Shown here piece by piece: positions 41,444 through 50,742 of a stretch of DNA of 64,000 nucleotides. This DNA is from Rhodococcus sp. 06-235-1A (GTDB lineage Bacteria; Actinomycetota; Actinomycetes; Mycobacteriales; Mycobacteriaceae). Position 1 is the stretch's first letter; each line of letters starts with the position of its first letter. Under the pieces are notes generated by a model. That model saw only the letters and a list, made by a program, of their open reading frames with translations. It made no database searches and was not told the origin of the DNA. The stretch lies in the NCBI RefSeq assembly GCF_002258785.1, contig NZ_NOYI01000009.1, positions 124,001 to 188,000 of the forward strand. Reading direction: 5' to 3'. Made by a program: the position numbers and the translations under genes.

Positions 41444-41917
41444 ATGGTGAATCCGCAGGGCGAGGGCAGCGATCCGTTCGACGCATCCAACAAGGATCAG
41501 CCGTACCCGGGCCAGCAGCAGTACCCCCAGTACCAGAACCCGCAGTACCAGAACCCGCAGTACCAGAACCCTGAGTACCAAAATCCCCAGTACCAGAATC
41601 CTCAGTACCCCAACCCCCAGTACGGGAACGCGCCGTATGCGGGCGGGTATCGGGCACCCGCGTCCACCAACACTCTGGCGATAGTCTCGCTCGTGTTGGC
41701 AATTCTGGGTCTGACGTTCATTCCCTTGCTTGCATCCGTCTGCGCCGTGGTCTGCGGCCACATATCGCGCGGTCAGATCAAGCGCACCGGCGAGGGCGGA
41801 TCCGGGTTCGCTACGGCAGGCCTGGTGGTCGGGTACGTATCGATCGCGCTGTTCGTCATCGTAGTGGGGGCCATCATTCTGTTCGCGGTGGCGGCGTCGA
41901 CCTCATCGACCTACTGA
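41444..41917 (+). CDS. DUF4190-type membrane protein with Tyr/Pro/Gln-rich repeat region
   Basis: 157 residues. The first about 70 residues are cytoplasmic and low complexity, with seven YQNPQ-type pentapeptides. Two membrane helices follow (about 82-108 and 127-153), separated by CGHISRGQIKRTGEGG, the DUF4190 signature that places GHI and IKRTGE between the helices. Such proteins are frequent in actinobacteria and may help localise partners at the membrane. The gene overlaps the convergent MFS gene by 15 bp. Confidence 0.83.
   Translation: MVNPQGEGSDPFDASNKDQPYPGQQQYPQYQNPQYQNPQYQNPEYQNPQYQNPQYPNPQYGNAPYAGGYRAPASTNTLAIVSLVLAILGLTFIPLLASVCAVVCGHISRGQIKRTGEGGSGFATAGLVVGYVSIALFVIVVGAIILFAVAASTSSTY
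41528..41632 (+). repeat. Tandem 15-bp repeat, seven units, inside the DUF4190 gene
   Basis: Units of the form CAGTACCAGAACCCG encode Gln-Tyr-Gln-Asn-Pro. The first three are nearly identical and the last two diverge. Being a multiple of 3, the unit number can change without breaking the frame. Confidence 0.9.
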
Positions 41918-43132
41918 GACTGGCCGCGCCAGCCGCCCGCCCAGGCACGCAGCCCAGATTCCTGCGACGACGGCCAACGCAATGACGAACAGCGCCAACG
42001 CATTCCATCCCAGGGACTGGAAGACGACACCGCCGAGCCAGCCGACGATGGACGACCCACCGTAGTAGAACAGGTTGTACAGCGACGTCGCCTGCGCGCG
42101 GCCGTGGACGGCGCGTTGGCCCGTCCATCCCGACGCGATGGCGTGGGCGGCAAAGAATCCCATGGTCAGGATCACCAAACCGACCAGGATCACGGCGAGG
42201 TTCGACGCCATCGTCATTGCCACTCCGACGACCATCGTCGCGGTGGATCCGGCGAGAACGACCGACCGACCGTGCTTCGTCGCCAGTTTTCCGGCCACCC
42301 GTGACGAGACGGTGCCGCTGAGGTACGCCACGAAGATCAGGCTGATCAACGATTGCGGGAGCCCGAAAGGCACGGCTTCCAAACGGAATCCGAGGAAGTT
42401 GTAGATCGCGACGAACCCGCCCATCAGCAAGAAACCCTGGCCGTAGAGCGCCAGCATCCCCGGTTCCCGAAGGTTGACCCACAGCCGACCCGGTAGGTCG
42501 CGAATCTCGCTGTGCGCAAGCGTCATTCGCGGCTTCGGTGCCAGCCACACGAACAGGGCGGCAGCCAGCGCGGCGATGACCGACACGGTCAACGTGCCGA
42601 TCCGCCAGTTGGTGTACTCCGCCACGGGGCCGGCGACGATGCGGCCCAACAATCCGCCCAGCGTCGTGCCCGATACATAGGTGGCGGCGGCCAGTGCGGT
42701 ATGACTGCGGTGCACTTCCTCACTCAGGTACGCAATCGCGATGGCCGGAAGTCCGCCCAGCGCAGCACCTTCGAAGAATCGAACGACCAGCAGCACCTCG
42801 AGCGAGGGTGAGAGCGGAACCAGCAGACCCAGCGTCGTCGCAACGAGGATCGAGGCCGTCATCGCCCGCACTCGGCCGACGCGATCGGCCGCCACCGACC
42901 AGGGGATCACCGACACCGCAACACCGACTGTCGCGAGACCGACGGCAAGCGAGGACTGCGACGGCGTGATGTCGAGGTTGGCAGCGATGAGCGGCAGGAT
43001 GCCCTGTACCGAGTACAGCTGAGCGAACGTCGCGACTCCGGCGAACAGCAACGCCAGCACGAGACGACGGTATTCACGTGATCCCTTGGGATGGCCCTCC
43101 CAACCGAGGACCTCGGGCTGCGTCGTAGTCAT
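41903..43132 (-). CDS. MFS transporter (DHA1 drug-efflux type)
   Basis: A 409-residue, 12-helix MFS protein. ATG 43132 is fixed by TAACGT 7 nt upstream (leaderless). The first loop reads GILPLIAANLDITPSQSSLA, and the basic loop after helix 2 is ADRVGRVRAMTAS. It belongs with YnfM/YgaY-like inner-membrane exporters (helix pair GSSIVGWLGGVVFQSLGWNA near the end). The divergent LysR gene probably regulates it. The substrate is unknown. The 3' end overlaps the DUF4190 gene. Confidence 0.87.
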   Translation of the reverse strand: MTTTQPEVLGWEGHPKGSREYRRLVLALLFAGVATFAQLYSVQGILPLIAANLDITPSQSSLAVGLATVGVAVSVIPWSVAADRVGRVRAMTASILVATTLGLLVPLSPSLEVLLVVRFFEGAALGGLPAIAIAYLSEEVHRSHTALAAATYVSGTTLGGLLGRIVAGPVAEYTNWRIGTLTVSVIAALAAALFVWLAPKPRMTLAHSEIRDLPGRLWVNLREPGMLALYGQGFLLMGGFVAIYNFLGFRLEAVPFGLPQSLISLIFVAYLSGTVSSRVAGKLATKHGRSVVLAGSTATMVVGVAMTMASNLAVILVGLVILTMGFFAAHAIASGWTGQRAVHGRAQATSLYNLFYYGGSSIVGWLGGVVFQSLGWNALALFVIALAVVAGIWAACLGGRLARPVSVGR

Positions 43133-43190
43133 GCAGATGACGTTAGAAGTGCTCACGGTATTCGTCCAATGCATGAGAGGAAGCAAACCG

Positions 43191-44126
43191 ATGCGACAGC
43201 GATATGATTCAAAAATGCGTCGCGAAGCGATCGAGCTGCTGCCGTTGCTGCCGACTCTCGTCGCGGTGGCCGACACCGAGCACATCACCGACGCCGCTCA
43301 CGTCCTGGGCGTTCCACAACCCACGGTCAGCCGTCAGGTCGCACGCGCGTCGGCCATTCTCGGCGTCGACATCGTAGAACGACGCGGCCGCGGCATCGTG
43401 CTCACCAGCGCCGGACGGGTGTTGATCCCCTACCTGCAGCGGGCGTTGAGCGACCTCGACGCCGGTATCGACGCCATGACCGAGCACGACGCCAGAGCAA
43501 GGGGCCGCATCGCCGTCGCATTTCAGAACACCCTCGGCGAGGACGTCGTGCCGGCGCTGATCCGCCAGTTTCGCGTCGACCACCCTGCCGTCACGTTCGA
43601 TCTGGATCAGGGCGCACGAGCACGCTGCCTGGACCGACTGGCCGACGGGGCGTCCGACCTGGCGTTCGTCTCCCTCAGCGCAGAACACACCGACGCCAAC
43701 TCGTTCCAGCTGTACGACGAGCGACTGATGCTGGTGGTTCCGGCCGATCATCGGCTGGCCTCTCGCAGGTCGGTCGATCTGGCCGACACGGCCGACGAGA
43801 ACTACATCGCGATGGGCCACGGCTTCGGGATGCGATCGATCTGCGACGAATTGTGGGCGGACGCCGGCTTCAGCCCTCGCATCGCCTTCGAGGGTCAGGA
43901 CACCCACACGGTGCGCGGGCTGGTGGGGGCCGGCCTCGGCATCGCCATACTGCCGAGAATCCGCGCGCACGGCGGTGAGGGCGGAACCGTCGACATCGGG
44001 CTCACCCAGCCCGCGGCGCGTCGACGCATCGGCATGGTGTGGGAGCCGCGAACCGACACACCCCGTCAGGTCGCGGCCTTTCGGTCGATGGTGCAACGCA
44101 GCGGCCGAACACTCGTGATTAGGTGA
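43191..44126 (+). CDS. LysR-family regulator
   Basis: 311 residues from ATG 43191 (GAGAGGA about 9-11 nt upstream). HTH near the N-terminus: VADTEHITDAAHVLGVPQPT followed by VSRQVARASAILG. The effector domain includes GRIAVAFQNTLGEDVVPALI and the usual GLVGAGLGIAILPR (about 243-256). It is divergent from the MFS gene (58 bp), the classic LysR-target arrangement, and is followed after 4 nt by a histidine phosphatase gene, likely in the same operon. Confidence 0.88.
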   Translation: MRQRYDSKMRREAIELLPLLPTLVAVADTEHITDAAHVLGVPQPTVSRQVARASAILGVDIVERRGRGIVLTSAGRVLIPYLQRALSDLDAGIDAMTEHDARARGRIAVAFQNTLGEDVVPALIRQFRVDHPAVTFDLDQGARARCLDRLADGASDLAFVSLSAEHTDANSFQLYDERLMLVVPADHRLASRRSVDLADTADENYIAMGHGFGMRSICDELWADAGFSPRIAFEGQDTHTVRGLVGAGLGIAILPRIRAHGGEGGTVDIGLTQPAARRRIGMVWEPRTDTPRQVAAFRSMVQRSGRTLVIR

Positions 44127-44130
44127 GTCG

Positions 44131-44745
44131 ATGCAACTGGTTCTGGTGCGTCACGCCCTCCCGCAACGATCGGAGACCTCGGCCGATCCCGCTCTCGCCG
44201 AACTCGGCGTCGAACAGTCCCAGCGTGTGCCGGGTGCCGTGGCGCGGTTCCCGATTTCGCGAGTCGTCTCGAGTTCGCAGCTGCGGGCGGTCCAGACTGC
44301 GCAACCGTTGGCCGATCGGCTCGGTCTGACCGTCGAACCCGACGACCGCCTGACCGAATACGACCGCGATTTCGGTGGTTACATTCCCATCGAGTCGGCC
44401 AAGACCGAGTTCCGTGAGGCATTCGATCGCATCAAGGCAGGACATCTTCCCGAACAGGTCGACGAGCACGCCTTCCGGGAGCGCGTGTTGGCCGGGGTAG
44501 CCGACATCGTGTCGACCAGCGCACACACCGACACCGTCGTTCTCTTCGCCCACGGCGGCGTCGTGAACATACTTCTGCAAGACATTCTGCAGACCCCGAA
44601 AGTCCTGGGGTTTCCGATCGACTACTGCTCGGTGACGCGCGTACTGTTCTCGCGGAGCGGATCGAGGTCGGTGTCCTCGGTGAACGAAACCGAGCACGTA
44701 TGGGACCTGCTACCCCGCAACCGACAATCCACAGAGACCTCTTAA
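44131..44745 (+). CDS. Histidine phosphatase-superfamily protein
   Basis: 204 residues (ribosome site AGGTGA). The phosphohistidine motif at the N-terminus reads LVRHALPQRS (4-13, usually RHG), the second arginine lies in VVSSSQLRAVQTAQPLADRL (about 46-65), and the late histidine in VLFAHGGVVNILLQ (about 139-152). This is the phosphoglycerate-mutase/SixA fold. The RHA variant and small size argue for a phosphatase rather than a glycolytic mutase. It is probably co-transcribed with the LysR gene. Confidence 0.86.
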   Translation: MQLVLVRHALPQRSETSADPALAELGVEQSQRVPGAVARFPISRVVSSSQLRAVQTAQPLADRLGLTVEPDDRLTEYDRDFGGYIPIESAKTEFREAFDRIKAGHLPEQVDEHAFRERVLAGVADIVSTSAHTDTVVLFAHGGVVNILLQDILQTPKVLGFPIDYCSVTRVLFSRSGSRSVSSVNETEHVWDLLPRNRQSTETS

Positions 44746-44832
44746 AGTCCCAGCTCAGCGGCATCGAATGTGGCATCTGCGACCACTCGTTGGTCGGTCG
44801 CTCTGCCGGCGGCAGTTAGCCTCGGAGTCATC

Positions 44833-46341
44833 ATGGGTGAATTGCGTATCTTCCGACGTCCTGCCGTTGCTCTCACTGCACTGGCGTTTCCTCTGGTCGC
44901 AGTGGGTGCTTTCGCACTCGGCACCGGGTACGACCTCGGCGGCGAATCCGCCACCGACACGACCACCGTCGTCGCCGACGCACAGCAGGCACCGACGTCC
45001 GAGCCTGCGTCGGCAGATCCCTTGGCCGCGGCCCGGAGCAGCCTCAACAGCGCGTCGCTGCCCATCACGTTTCTCTCCAGCGGCATCGGTCAGCTGACAG
45101 ACGGCGGAACGCAGCTCAACGACGGCGTCGGGCAGCTCGCCGACGGCATCACCCAGGCGCACGACGGAACCATCCAGCTGGCCGACGGATTCGGACAGTA
45201 CCGCGACGGTATCGGCCAGCTCGGTGACGGCGCGTCGCAGATCAGCGGTGGCGTCGACCAGGTGGTCGACCAGCTCACCGGATTCGGGGCGCTGCAGGCC
45301 GACTTCACCGCCAAACTCGCTGCCACCGCGGACCAGGTCGATCGCTTCCCGCATCCGGGATCCGACGCCATCTCCGGCGAGATCCGCGGGGTCATCGACA
45401 CTCTGAACACCCAGGCTTTCGGACCCGACACCCTCGCTCAGCTACAGACCCTCAAGGGTGGTGCGCAGCAGCTGTCCTCCGAGCTCAACGATCCGAACAG
45501 TCAGTTCCTCGGCGCCACCGCACAGCTCGGTGACGCCACTGTGCAGCTGCGGGACGGACTCGGCCAACTCGACGACGGTGGCCAGCAGCTCAAGGCCGGC
45601 ACCGATCAGCTCGTGACGTCGGTCAAGCCGGTCGAGGGGATCGTCAACGGCATCGCCACCAACGTGCGCGACGCCTCCGCGGCACTCCCGCAGGGAACCG
45701 CGGCCGCCACCGACGACGCCACCTCGGACCAGAACATCGCCGCCACGTCGTCGAGCACCGGAACCGGTGCCACGCCGTATCTGATCGCCGCCCTGGTCGC
45801 GCTCGGAGCTCTCGGCTGCGTCAGCCTCGTTCGCGTGTTGGGTAGGGACAGCAAGCCGCGCTGGATCGCCGTCGGAGCTGCAGTCGCGGCAGTGGGCGTA
45901 AGCGCCGCAGTCGCGTTCGCGTTCGCCACCGACGCCGCCGTCGGGCCGGTGCTCGGAGCGGGTGCATTCCTGATCGTCTCCGCCGCGGCCTACCTCGCCG
46001 CCGCGGGAGCGATTCAACGCGTGCTCGGTGCCGTGGTCGGTCAGATCGTCAACATCGCCGCCCTCGCGGTCCAGGTCGTCGTCTGCGGCTTCGCGTACGC
46101 GTCGACAGCATCGATCTGGGGTGACCTCGCTGCCTTCATGCCCATGAGCTACACCGCCGCCGGAGCCCGCATCATCGCGTCGGGCGAGATGAGTGGGACC
46201 GGCTGGCTCGCGATCGGAGCCACGGTGGCACTGCTGGTCGTCTCGGCGCTCGTGTACGTCAGCGCGCGGGGTGACTCAGCCGACGGGCCGGAGCGGATGG
46301 ATGGCGGGCGCAGCCGCGAGATGGGCACCGAACTCGCTTAA
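44833..46341 (+). CDS. YhgE/Pip-like membrane protein with Gly-Gln-Leu heptad repeats
   Basis: 502 residues from ATG 44833. One N-terminal helix (about 12-32) is followed by a long external region with repeated X-X-X-Leu-X-X-Gly heptads (GIGQLTDGGTQLNDGVGQLA and following, about 83-145, and a second block about 235-265). Then come five or six C-terminal membrane helices (about 320-490). This is the layout of YhgE/Pip proteins, some of which are phage-infection or mycobacterial-type export accessory proteins. The 3' end overlaps the convergent monooxygenase-like gene by 66 bp. Confidence 0.84.
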   Translation: MGELRIFRRPAVALTALAFPLVAVGAFALGTGYDLGGESATDTTTVVADAQQAPTSEPASADPLAAARSSLNSASLPITFLSSGIGQLTDGGTQLNDGVGQLADGITQAHDGTIQLADGFGQYRDGIGQLGDGASQISGGVDQVVDQLTGFGALQADFTAKLAATADQVDRFPHPGSDAISGEIRGVIDTLNTQAFGPDTLAQLQTLKGGAQQLSSELNDPNSQFLGATAQLGDATVQLRDGLGQLDDGGQQLKAGTDQLVTSVKPVEGIVNGIATNVRDASAALPQGTAAATDDATSDQNIAATSSSTGTGATPYLIAALVALGALGCVSLVRVLGRDSKPRWIAVGAAVAAVGVSAAVAFAFATDAAVGPVLGAGAFLIVSAAAYLAAAGAIQRVLGAVVGQIVNIAALAVQVVVCGFAYASTASIWGDLAAFMPMSYTAAGARIIASGEMSGTGWLAIGATVALLVVSALVYVSARGDSADGPERMDGGRSREMGTELA

Positions 46342-46572
46342 CGCCTGCTGCAGGTGCGGGGTCTGCATGTGACCGTCGAGGTCCTCCTGCGACTTCCACA
46401 ACTCGATGGTGATGAAGGTCCCCGGCTCGACCGCCGACTCGAACAGCTCGTAGGAGATGTTTCCGTCTTCTTTCCGAGATTCGGCAACCAGGGCCGACAG
46501 CCCGTCGCGGACTGCGTCGACAGCGTCGGGCTTGGCGATGATCGTCGCGACGACCTTCAGATCGTTGGTCAT
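46276..46572 (-). CDS. Antibiotic biosynthesis monooxygenase (ABM)-domain protein
   Basis: 98 residues from ATG 46572. It is a dimeric alpha+beta ABM fold: LKVVATIIAKPDAVDAVRDG (4-23), NISYELFESAVEPGTFITIE (about 37-56), HMQTPHLQQALSEF (about 68-81). Small ABM proteins include quinol monooxygenases (YgiN) and Heme-degrading relatives; the H-x-x-x-P-H motif fits the YgiN-like group. It converges on and overlaps the YhgE-like gene by 66 bp, an unusually large overlap. Confidence 0.82.
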   Translation of the reverse strand: MTNDLKVVATIIAKPDAVDAVRDGLSALVAESRKEDGNISYELFESAVEPGTFITIELWKSQEDLDGHMQTPHLQQALSEFGAHLAAAPAIHPLRPVG

Positions 46573-46671
46573 GACGTGATGTTTCCTTCGTTCGGCGAGA
46601 GACATGTTTCTCCACCGAACGTACTCCCGATCCCCCTAAGCTGAGGTGTCCATTCGGGAAGGGAAACCACA

Positions 46672-48198
46672 GTGAGCCAGACGGCATCCGAGCAACGCGC
46701 CACGGGTAAGGATTGGCTCGGCCTCGCAGTGCTGGTGGTGCCGATTCTGGTCGTGTCGATGGACATGTCGGTGCTGTATCTGGCCCTGCCGTTCATGACG
46801 GCCGATCTCGAACCCACCAGCAATCAGTCGTTGTGGATTCTCGACATCTACGGGTTTCTGCTGGCCGGCCTCCTGATCACGATGGGCTCTCTGGGTGATC
46901 GCATCGGCAGACGCACGCTGCTGATGATCGGTGCCGTCGTGTTCGGAGCGGCGTCTCTGGCCGCGACGTTCTCCACCTCCCCCGAGATGCTGCTCGCGGC
47001 TCGTGCTTTGCTGGGAATCGGCGGAGCCACCATTGCGCCGAGCACTTTGTCCTTGATACGCAACATGTTTCACGACCCCGCTCAGCGAAAGGAAGCCATC
47101 GGCCTGTGGACTGCCGGCTTTGCCGGCGGAGCAGCCGTTGGCCCCGTCATCGGCGGTGTTCTGCTCGAACACTTCTGGTGGGGCTCGGTGTTCCTGATCA
47201 ACATTCCGATCATGGTGGTGCTGTTCGTCGCCGCCCCGTTGCTGGTCCCCGAGTTCAAGGACTCCGACCCCGGCAAGTTCGATCCGATCAGCGTGATCCT
47301 CGCGATCTCGTCGATGCTCTCGATCGTCTTCGCCATCAAACACGGTGCGCAGGAGGGGATCGACACGGCAACGATCGTCACCGCCCTCGTCGGACTGGCG
47401 CTCGGTGCCGTGTTCGTCATCCGGCAACGGAAGGCCGCGAATCCACTGATCGACGTGACGCTGTTCGCTGAACGAGCCTTCAGTGCAGCCGTCGTGGTGC
47501 AGTTCCTGGTCATCTTCGCCATGACCGGCTTCAGCCTGTTCGCCGCGCAGTACCTTCAGCTGGTCGTCGGGCTCGGACCCCTCGAGGCCGGACTGTGGTT
47601 GTTGATTCCCGCAGCGGCCGCAGCGGCCGGTGCGGTGTTGGCACCGACGATGAGCAAAGTGATCCACACGGGCACCATCATTGCCTGCGGCCTGGCGTTC
47701 ATCGGATTCGGTTGTGTGGCAATGGTTTTTGTCACCAGCGACTCGGGCCTACCATTGCTCCTCACCGGCATGGCTCTGCTGACGTTCGGTATCGGCGCCG
47801 CGTCGACTCTCAACTCCGATATCGTCCTCACCGCCGCCGCACCCGAGAAGGCCGGGGCCGCATCGGCATTGTCGGAGACCGGAGCCGAATTGGGCGGGGC
47901 CGTCGGCATCGCGATCCTCGGCACGATCGGCAGCACCGTCTACCGACACCGCATGGACGACGTCATCCCCGCGGGCACCCCTGCCGAGATAGCCGACCCC
48001 GCACGGGAGACCATCGGCGGTGCAATCGCCGTGGCGGACTACCTACCGGAGCCGTTCGCCTCGCAACTGACCACCGTCGCGAACTCGTCCTTCATCGACG
48101 GCTTCAACCTCGCCGCCGGCTGGAGCGCCGGTCTGATGGCCGTCAGCGCTGTGGCGGTCTTCGTACTTCTGCGTCGTCAGACCGCGTCGGCGAGATAG
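46672..48198 (+). CDS. MFS drug exporter, DHA2 (14-helix, EmrB/QacA-like)
   Basis: A 508-residue protein from GTG 46672, with about fourteen membrane helices. DHA2 markers: VVPILVVSMDMSVLYLALPF (about 23-42, motif D1), the ITMGSLGDRIGRRTLLMIG loop (about 69-87), and GFAGGAAVGPVIGGVLLEHFW (motif C, about 149-169). It resembles LfrA/SmvA/QacA pumps, which export cationic dyes, quaternary amines and fluoroquinolones. The 3' end overlaps the convergent cutinase gene by 22 bp. No TetR gene is adjacent. Confidence 0.88.
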   Translation: MSQTASEQRATGKDWLGLAVLVVPILVVSMDMSVLYLALPFMTADLEPTSNQSLWILDIYGFLLAGLLITMGSLGDRIGRRTLLMIGAVVFGAASLAATFSTSPEMLLAARALLGIGGATIAPSTLSLIRNMFHDPAQRKEAIGLWTAGFAGGAAVGPVIGGVLLEHFWWGSVFLINIPIMVVLFVAAPLLVPEFKDSDPGKFDPISVILAISSMLSIVFAIKHGAQEGIDTATIVTALVGLALGAVFVIRQRKAANPLIDVTLFAERAFSAAVVVQFLVIFAMTGFSLFAAQYLQLVVGLGPLEAGLWLLIPAAAAAAGAVLAPTMSKVIHTGTIIACGLAFIGFGCVAMVFVTSDSGLPLLLTGMALLTFGIGAASTLNSDIVLTAAAPEKAGAASALSETGAELGGAVGIAILGTIGSTVYRHRMDDVIPAGTPAEIADPARETIGGAIAVADYLPEPFASQLTTVANSSFIDGFNLAAGWSAGLMAVSAVAVFVLLRRQTASAR

Positions 48199-49082
48199 CG
48201 TGCCAACCACCGCGTCGCGGACTGTCCGTTGTCTACGTCGTAGCTCTGGTATTCCTGGTGGATTCCCGAGCGATAGAAGGCTTCGATCTCTCGACGGCGC
48301 TGCTCGTTGGCCTGGTCGGTGAGCTGACCCTGGAGCACCGGAAGCCCGCCTGCCGCTGCGAGGTCGCCGATCAACGACTGCGCCTCCTGCGAGTACTGAT
48401 CGGCCACATCGGGCGCAGGGTTGGACGACACGGCCAGGAATCCGGCGAGCCGCGCCACGTAGTCGTCCTTCGGTGTGGAGCAGTACAGATCTCCGACCGC
48501 GCAGAACGTCCGCACCACGGGGCTGACGTACCCGAATCCACCGACGCGAGGTCCACCGACCCCGGTGCCCACCACAGCAGGCCCAATCAGAGCGTCGGTG
48601 TCGGAGCGCTTCGGATCCGAGATCAAGCCCACGGCCACCACCTTGTCCGCGGGCACGACGCCGACTCCGGTGCCGATCGCCGCGGCGAGATCGCCTGCCG
48701 CGTCGGCTCCCTGGCTGTAGCCGATGATGCCGAGTTTCGTCGCACCGCAACGGTCTGCCATGGCTTTGAGCATCCCGCCCGCATTGGTGACCGCAGCTGC
48801 GCGCGACTGCCCGTACACCTCGCCCTCCCACGGGAACGCGGTGGCGGGATACGAGACGTAGTCGGTTCGAATGTCGTCGCCGAGACGGTCGGTGACGTCG
48901 GTGAGCATCCCTGGCTTCGGTGCCGCGCCCGAGCTGGTCTCCCACGTGCCCGGAATCGCCACGACGTACATCGTCGGGCAATCGGCTGGGTCGGCGACGG
49001 CGGGCGATGCCGCTCCGACGACGATTCCGGACGCAACAGCAGCTACGACGCCGACACCGGCGCAGATCTTCTTGACACTCAT
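48177..49082 (-). CDS. Secreted cutinase-family serine esterase
   Basis: 301 residues. A Sec-type signal peptide (1-30, ending in SPAVA) is followed by a cutinase-like domain: CPTMYVVAIPGTWETSS (about 35-51), the nucleophile elbow GYSQGAD with Ser123, and a GLISDPKRSDTD region, with four or more cysteines for the disulfides (Cys35, Cys112, and FCAVGDLYC). Mycobacterial Culp relatives hydrolyse esters and lipids outside the cell. Its C-terminus is longer than in typical cutinases (about 210 residues). A 70-bp palindrome lies between it and gltD. Confidence 0.87.
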   Translation of the reverse strand: MSVKKICAGVGVVAAVASGIVVGAASPAVADPADCPTMYVVAIPGTWETSSGAAPKPGMLTDVTDRLGDDIRTDYVSYPATAFPWEGEVYGQSRAAAVTNAGGMLKAMADRCGATKLGIIGYSQGADAAGDLAAAIGTGVGVVPADKVVAVGLISDPKRSDTDALIGPAVVGTGVGGPRVGGFGYVSPVVRTFCAVGDLYCSTPKDDYVARLAGFLAVSSNPAPDVADQYSQEAQSLIGDLAAAGGLPVLQGQLTDQANEQRRREIEAFYRSGIHQEYQSYDVDNGQSATRWLARYLADAV

Positions 49083-49204
49083 GGGGAGGGGGCCTCACTG
49101 GGTGATCGAACGCATCGTTATTCGATACCGACAATGCCAGGGGCCTGTGACCATCAGATGCCTACATGGTTAACGGACGTAACCGTATGGCGGATTCACG
49201 TCAC

Positions 49205-49274
49205 CCACCCGGGGATCAATGTGAGATTCAGTCGCTCAGAGTGCAACAAAGAGACATTGATCCCCCGGGGGTGG
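49205..49274. repeat. 70-bp palindrome related to the 54-bp repeats
   Basis: The left arm CCACCCGGGGATCAATGT (49205-49222) is matched by the right arm ACATTGATCCCCCGGGGG and following TGG (49254-49274). The inner left side, TCAATGTGAGATTCAGT, closely resembles that of the 54-bp family (TCAATGTGACGTTCAGT in copy A), while the outer arms differ. It lies between gltD and the cutinase gene. Confidence 0.75.
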
Positions 49275-49290
49275 TGCGATCGAAAACTGG

Positions 49291-50742
49291 CTACCGCTGC
49301 GGTGCCTGGGTGGGCACGATCGGCGACGGCAGTGCCGTTGCTCCCTGCAGGAAGGTATCGACGGCGGCCGCGCACGAGCGGCCCTCGGCGATGGCCCACA
49401 CGATGAGCGACTGGCCGCGGCCCATGTCTCCGGCAACGAAGACGCCGGGGACGTTGGTGACCCATTCGTTGGTGCGCTCGACGTTGCCGCGCTGGTTGAA
49501 GTCGACACCCAGGTCGGTCAGCAGACCGCCCTTGTCGGGTCCGACGAATCCCATGGCGAGCAGAACCAGATCGGCCTCGAGGGTGAATTCGCTGCCCTCG
49601 ACCTTCTCGAACTTGCCGGCCTTGAACTCGACCTCGCAGGCTTCGAGTGCGGTGACCTTGCCGTCTTCGCCGACGAAACGCTCGGTGTTGACGGAGAAGA
49701 CGCGTTCGCCGCCCTCTTCGTGTGCAGACGCGACCCGGTACATCAGCGGGTACGTCGGCCACGGGGTGGACGTCGCACGCTCCTCGGGAGGACGGGCCAT
49801 GATCTCGAACTGGTGGACGCTCTCGGCGCCCTGACGGTGCGAGGTACCGAGGCAGTCGGCCCCGGTGTCGCCGCCGCCGATGATGACGACCTTCTTGCCC
49901 TCGGCGCTGACGGGCGGCGCAGCGAAGTCGCCCTGCTGGACGCGGTTGGCGTGCGGCAGGAACTCCATGGCCTGGTAGATGCCGTCGAGCTCGCGGCCCT
50001 CGATCGGCAGGTCGCGCCATGCGGTGGCACCGCCGGAGAGGACGACGGCGTCGAACTGCTCGCGCAGTTCGTCGGCCGAGATGTCCACGCCCACATCGAC
50101 ACCGGTGCGGAAGACGGTGCCCTCGGCCTCCATCTGTGCGAGCCGACGGTCGATGTGGCGCTTCTCCATCTTGAACTCGGGGATGCCGTAGCGCAGCAAT
50201 CCGCCGATGCGATCGGCTCGCTCGAACACCGTGACGGTGTGGCCGGCGCGGGTGAGCTGCTGCGCTGCAGCGAGTCCCGCGGGTCCGGAGCCGACGACGG
50301 CGACAGTCTTACCGGTCAGATGCGTCGGGTATACCGGCGTCACCCAGCCCTCTTCGAAGGCCTTGTCGATGATCTCGACCTCGACCTGCTTGATGGTGAC
50401 CGGATCCTGGTTGATGCCCAGGACACACGACGCCTCGCACGGAGCCGGGCACAACCGCCCGGTGAATTCCGGGAAGTTGTTGGTGGCGTGCAGCCGATCG
50501 ATGCTGTCGCGCCAACGATCCTTGAACACCAGGTCGTTCCACTCGGGGATCAGGTTCCCGAGCGGACAACCGTTGTGGCAGAACGGAATACCGCAATCCA
50601 TGCACCGGCTGGCCTGGGTACGCAGAGTGTCCTTCGAGAAATCCTCGTAGACCTCTTTCCAGTCCATCAGGCGCAGGTCGACGGGCCGCCGCTTCGGTAC
50701 TTCACGAACCGTGTTCTTCAGAAATCCCTGTGGGTCACCCAC
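49291..50742 (-). CDS. gltD: Glutamate synthase, small (beta) subunit
   Basis: 483 residues. The N-terminal cysteine cluster domain [20 protein letters not shown] (about 37-56) holds [4Fe-4S] clusters. It is followed by two dinucleotide-binding sites ([20 protein letters not shown] about 149-168 for FAD, and [19 protein letters not shown] about 286-304 for NADPH). GltD passes electrons from NADPH to GltB. Its start overlaps the end of gltB by 8 bp. The C-terminal [19 protein letters not shown] is typical. Confidence 0.96.
   Translation of the reverse strand: MGDPQGFLKNTVREVPKRRPVDLRLMDWKEVYEDFSKDTLRTQASRCMDCGIPFCHNGCPLGNLIPEWNDLVFKDRWRDSIDRLHATNNFPEFTGRLCPAPCEASCVLGINQDPVTIKQVEVEIIDKAFEEGWVTPVYPTHLTGKTVAVVGSGPAGLAAAQQLTRAGHTVTVFERADRIGGLLRYGIPEFKMEKRHIDRRLAQMEAEGTVFRTGVDVGVDISADELREQFDAVVLSGGATAWRDLPIEGRELDGIYQAMEFLPHANRVQQGDFAAPPVSAEGKKVVIIGGGDTGADCLGTSHRQGAESVHQFEIMARPPEERATSTPWPTYPLMYRVASAHEEGGERVFSVNTERFVGEDGKVTALEACEVEFKAGKFEKVEGSEFTLEADLVLLAMGFVGPDKGGLLTDLGVDFNQRGNVERTNEWVTNVPGVFVAGDMGRGQSLIVWAIAEGRSCAAAVDTFLQGATALPSPIVPTQAPQR

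Noticed and set aside
41528-41632. Regular short repeats that could suggest a CRISPR array
   Set aside because: The units are contiguous 15-bp codon repeats inside a gene, without spacers. The same holds for 56867-56971 in fhaA.
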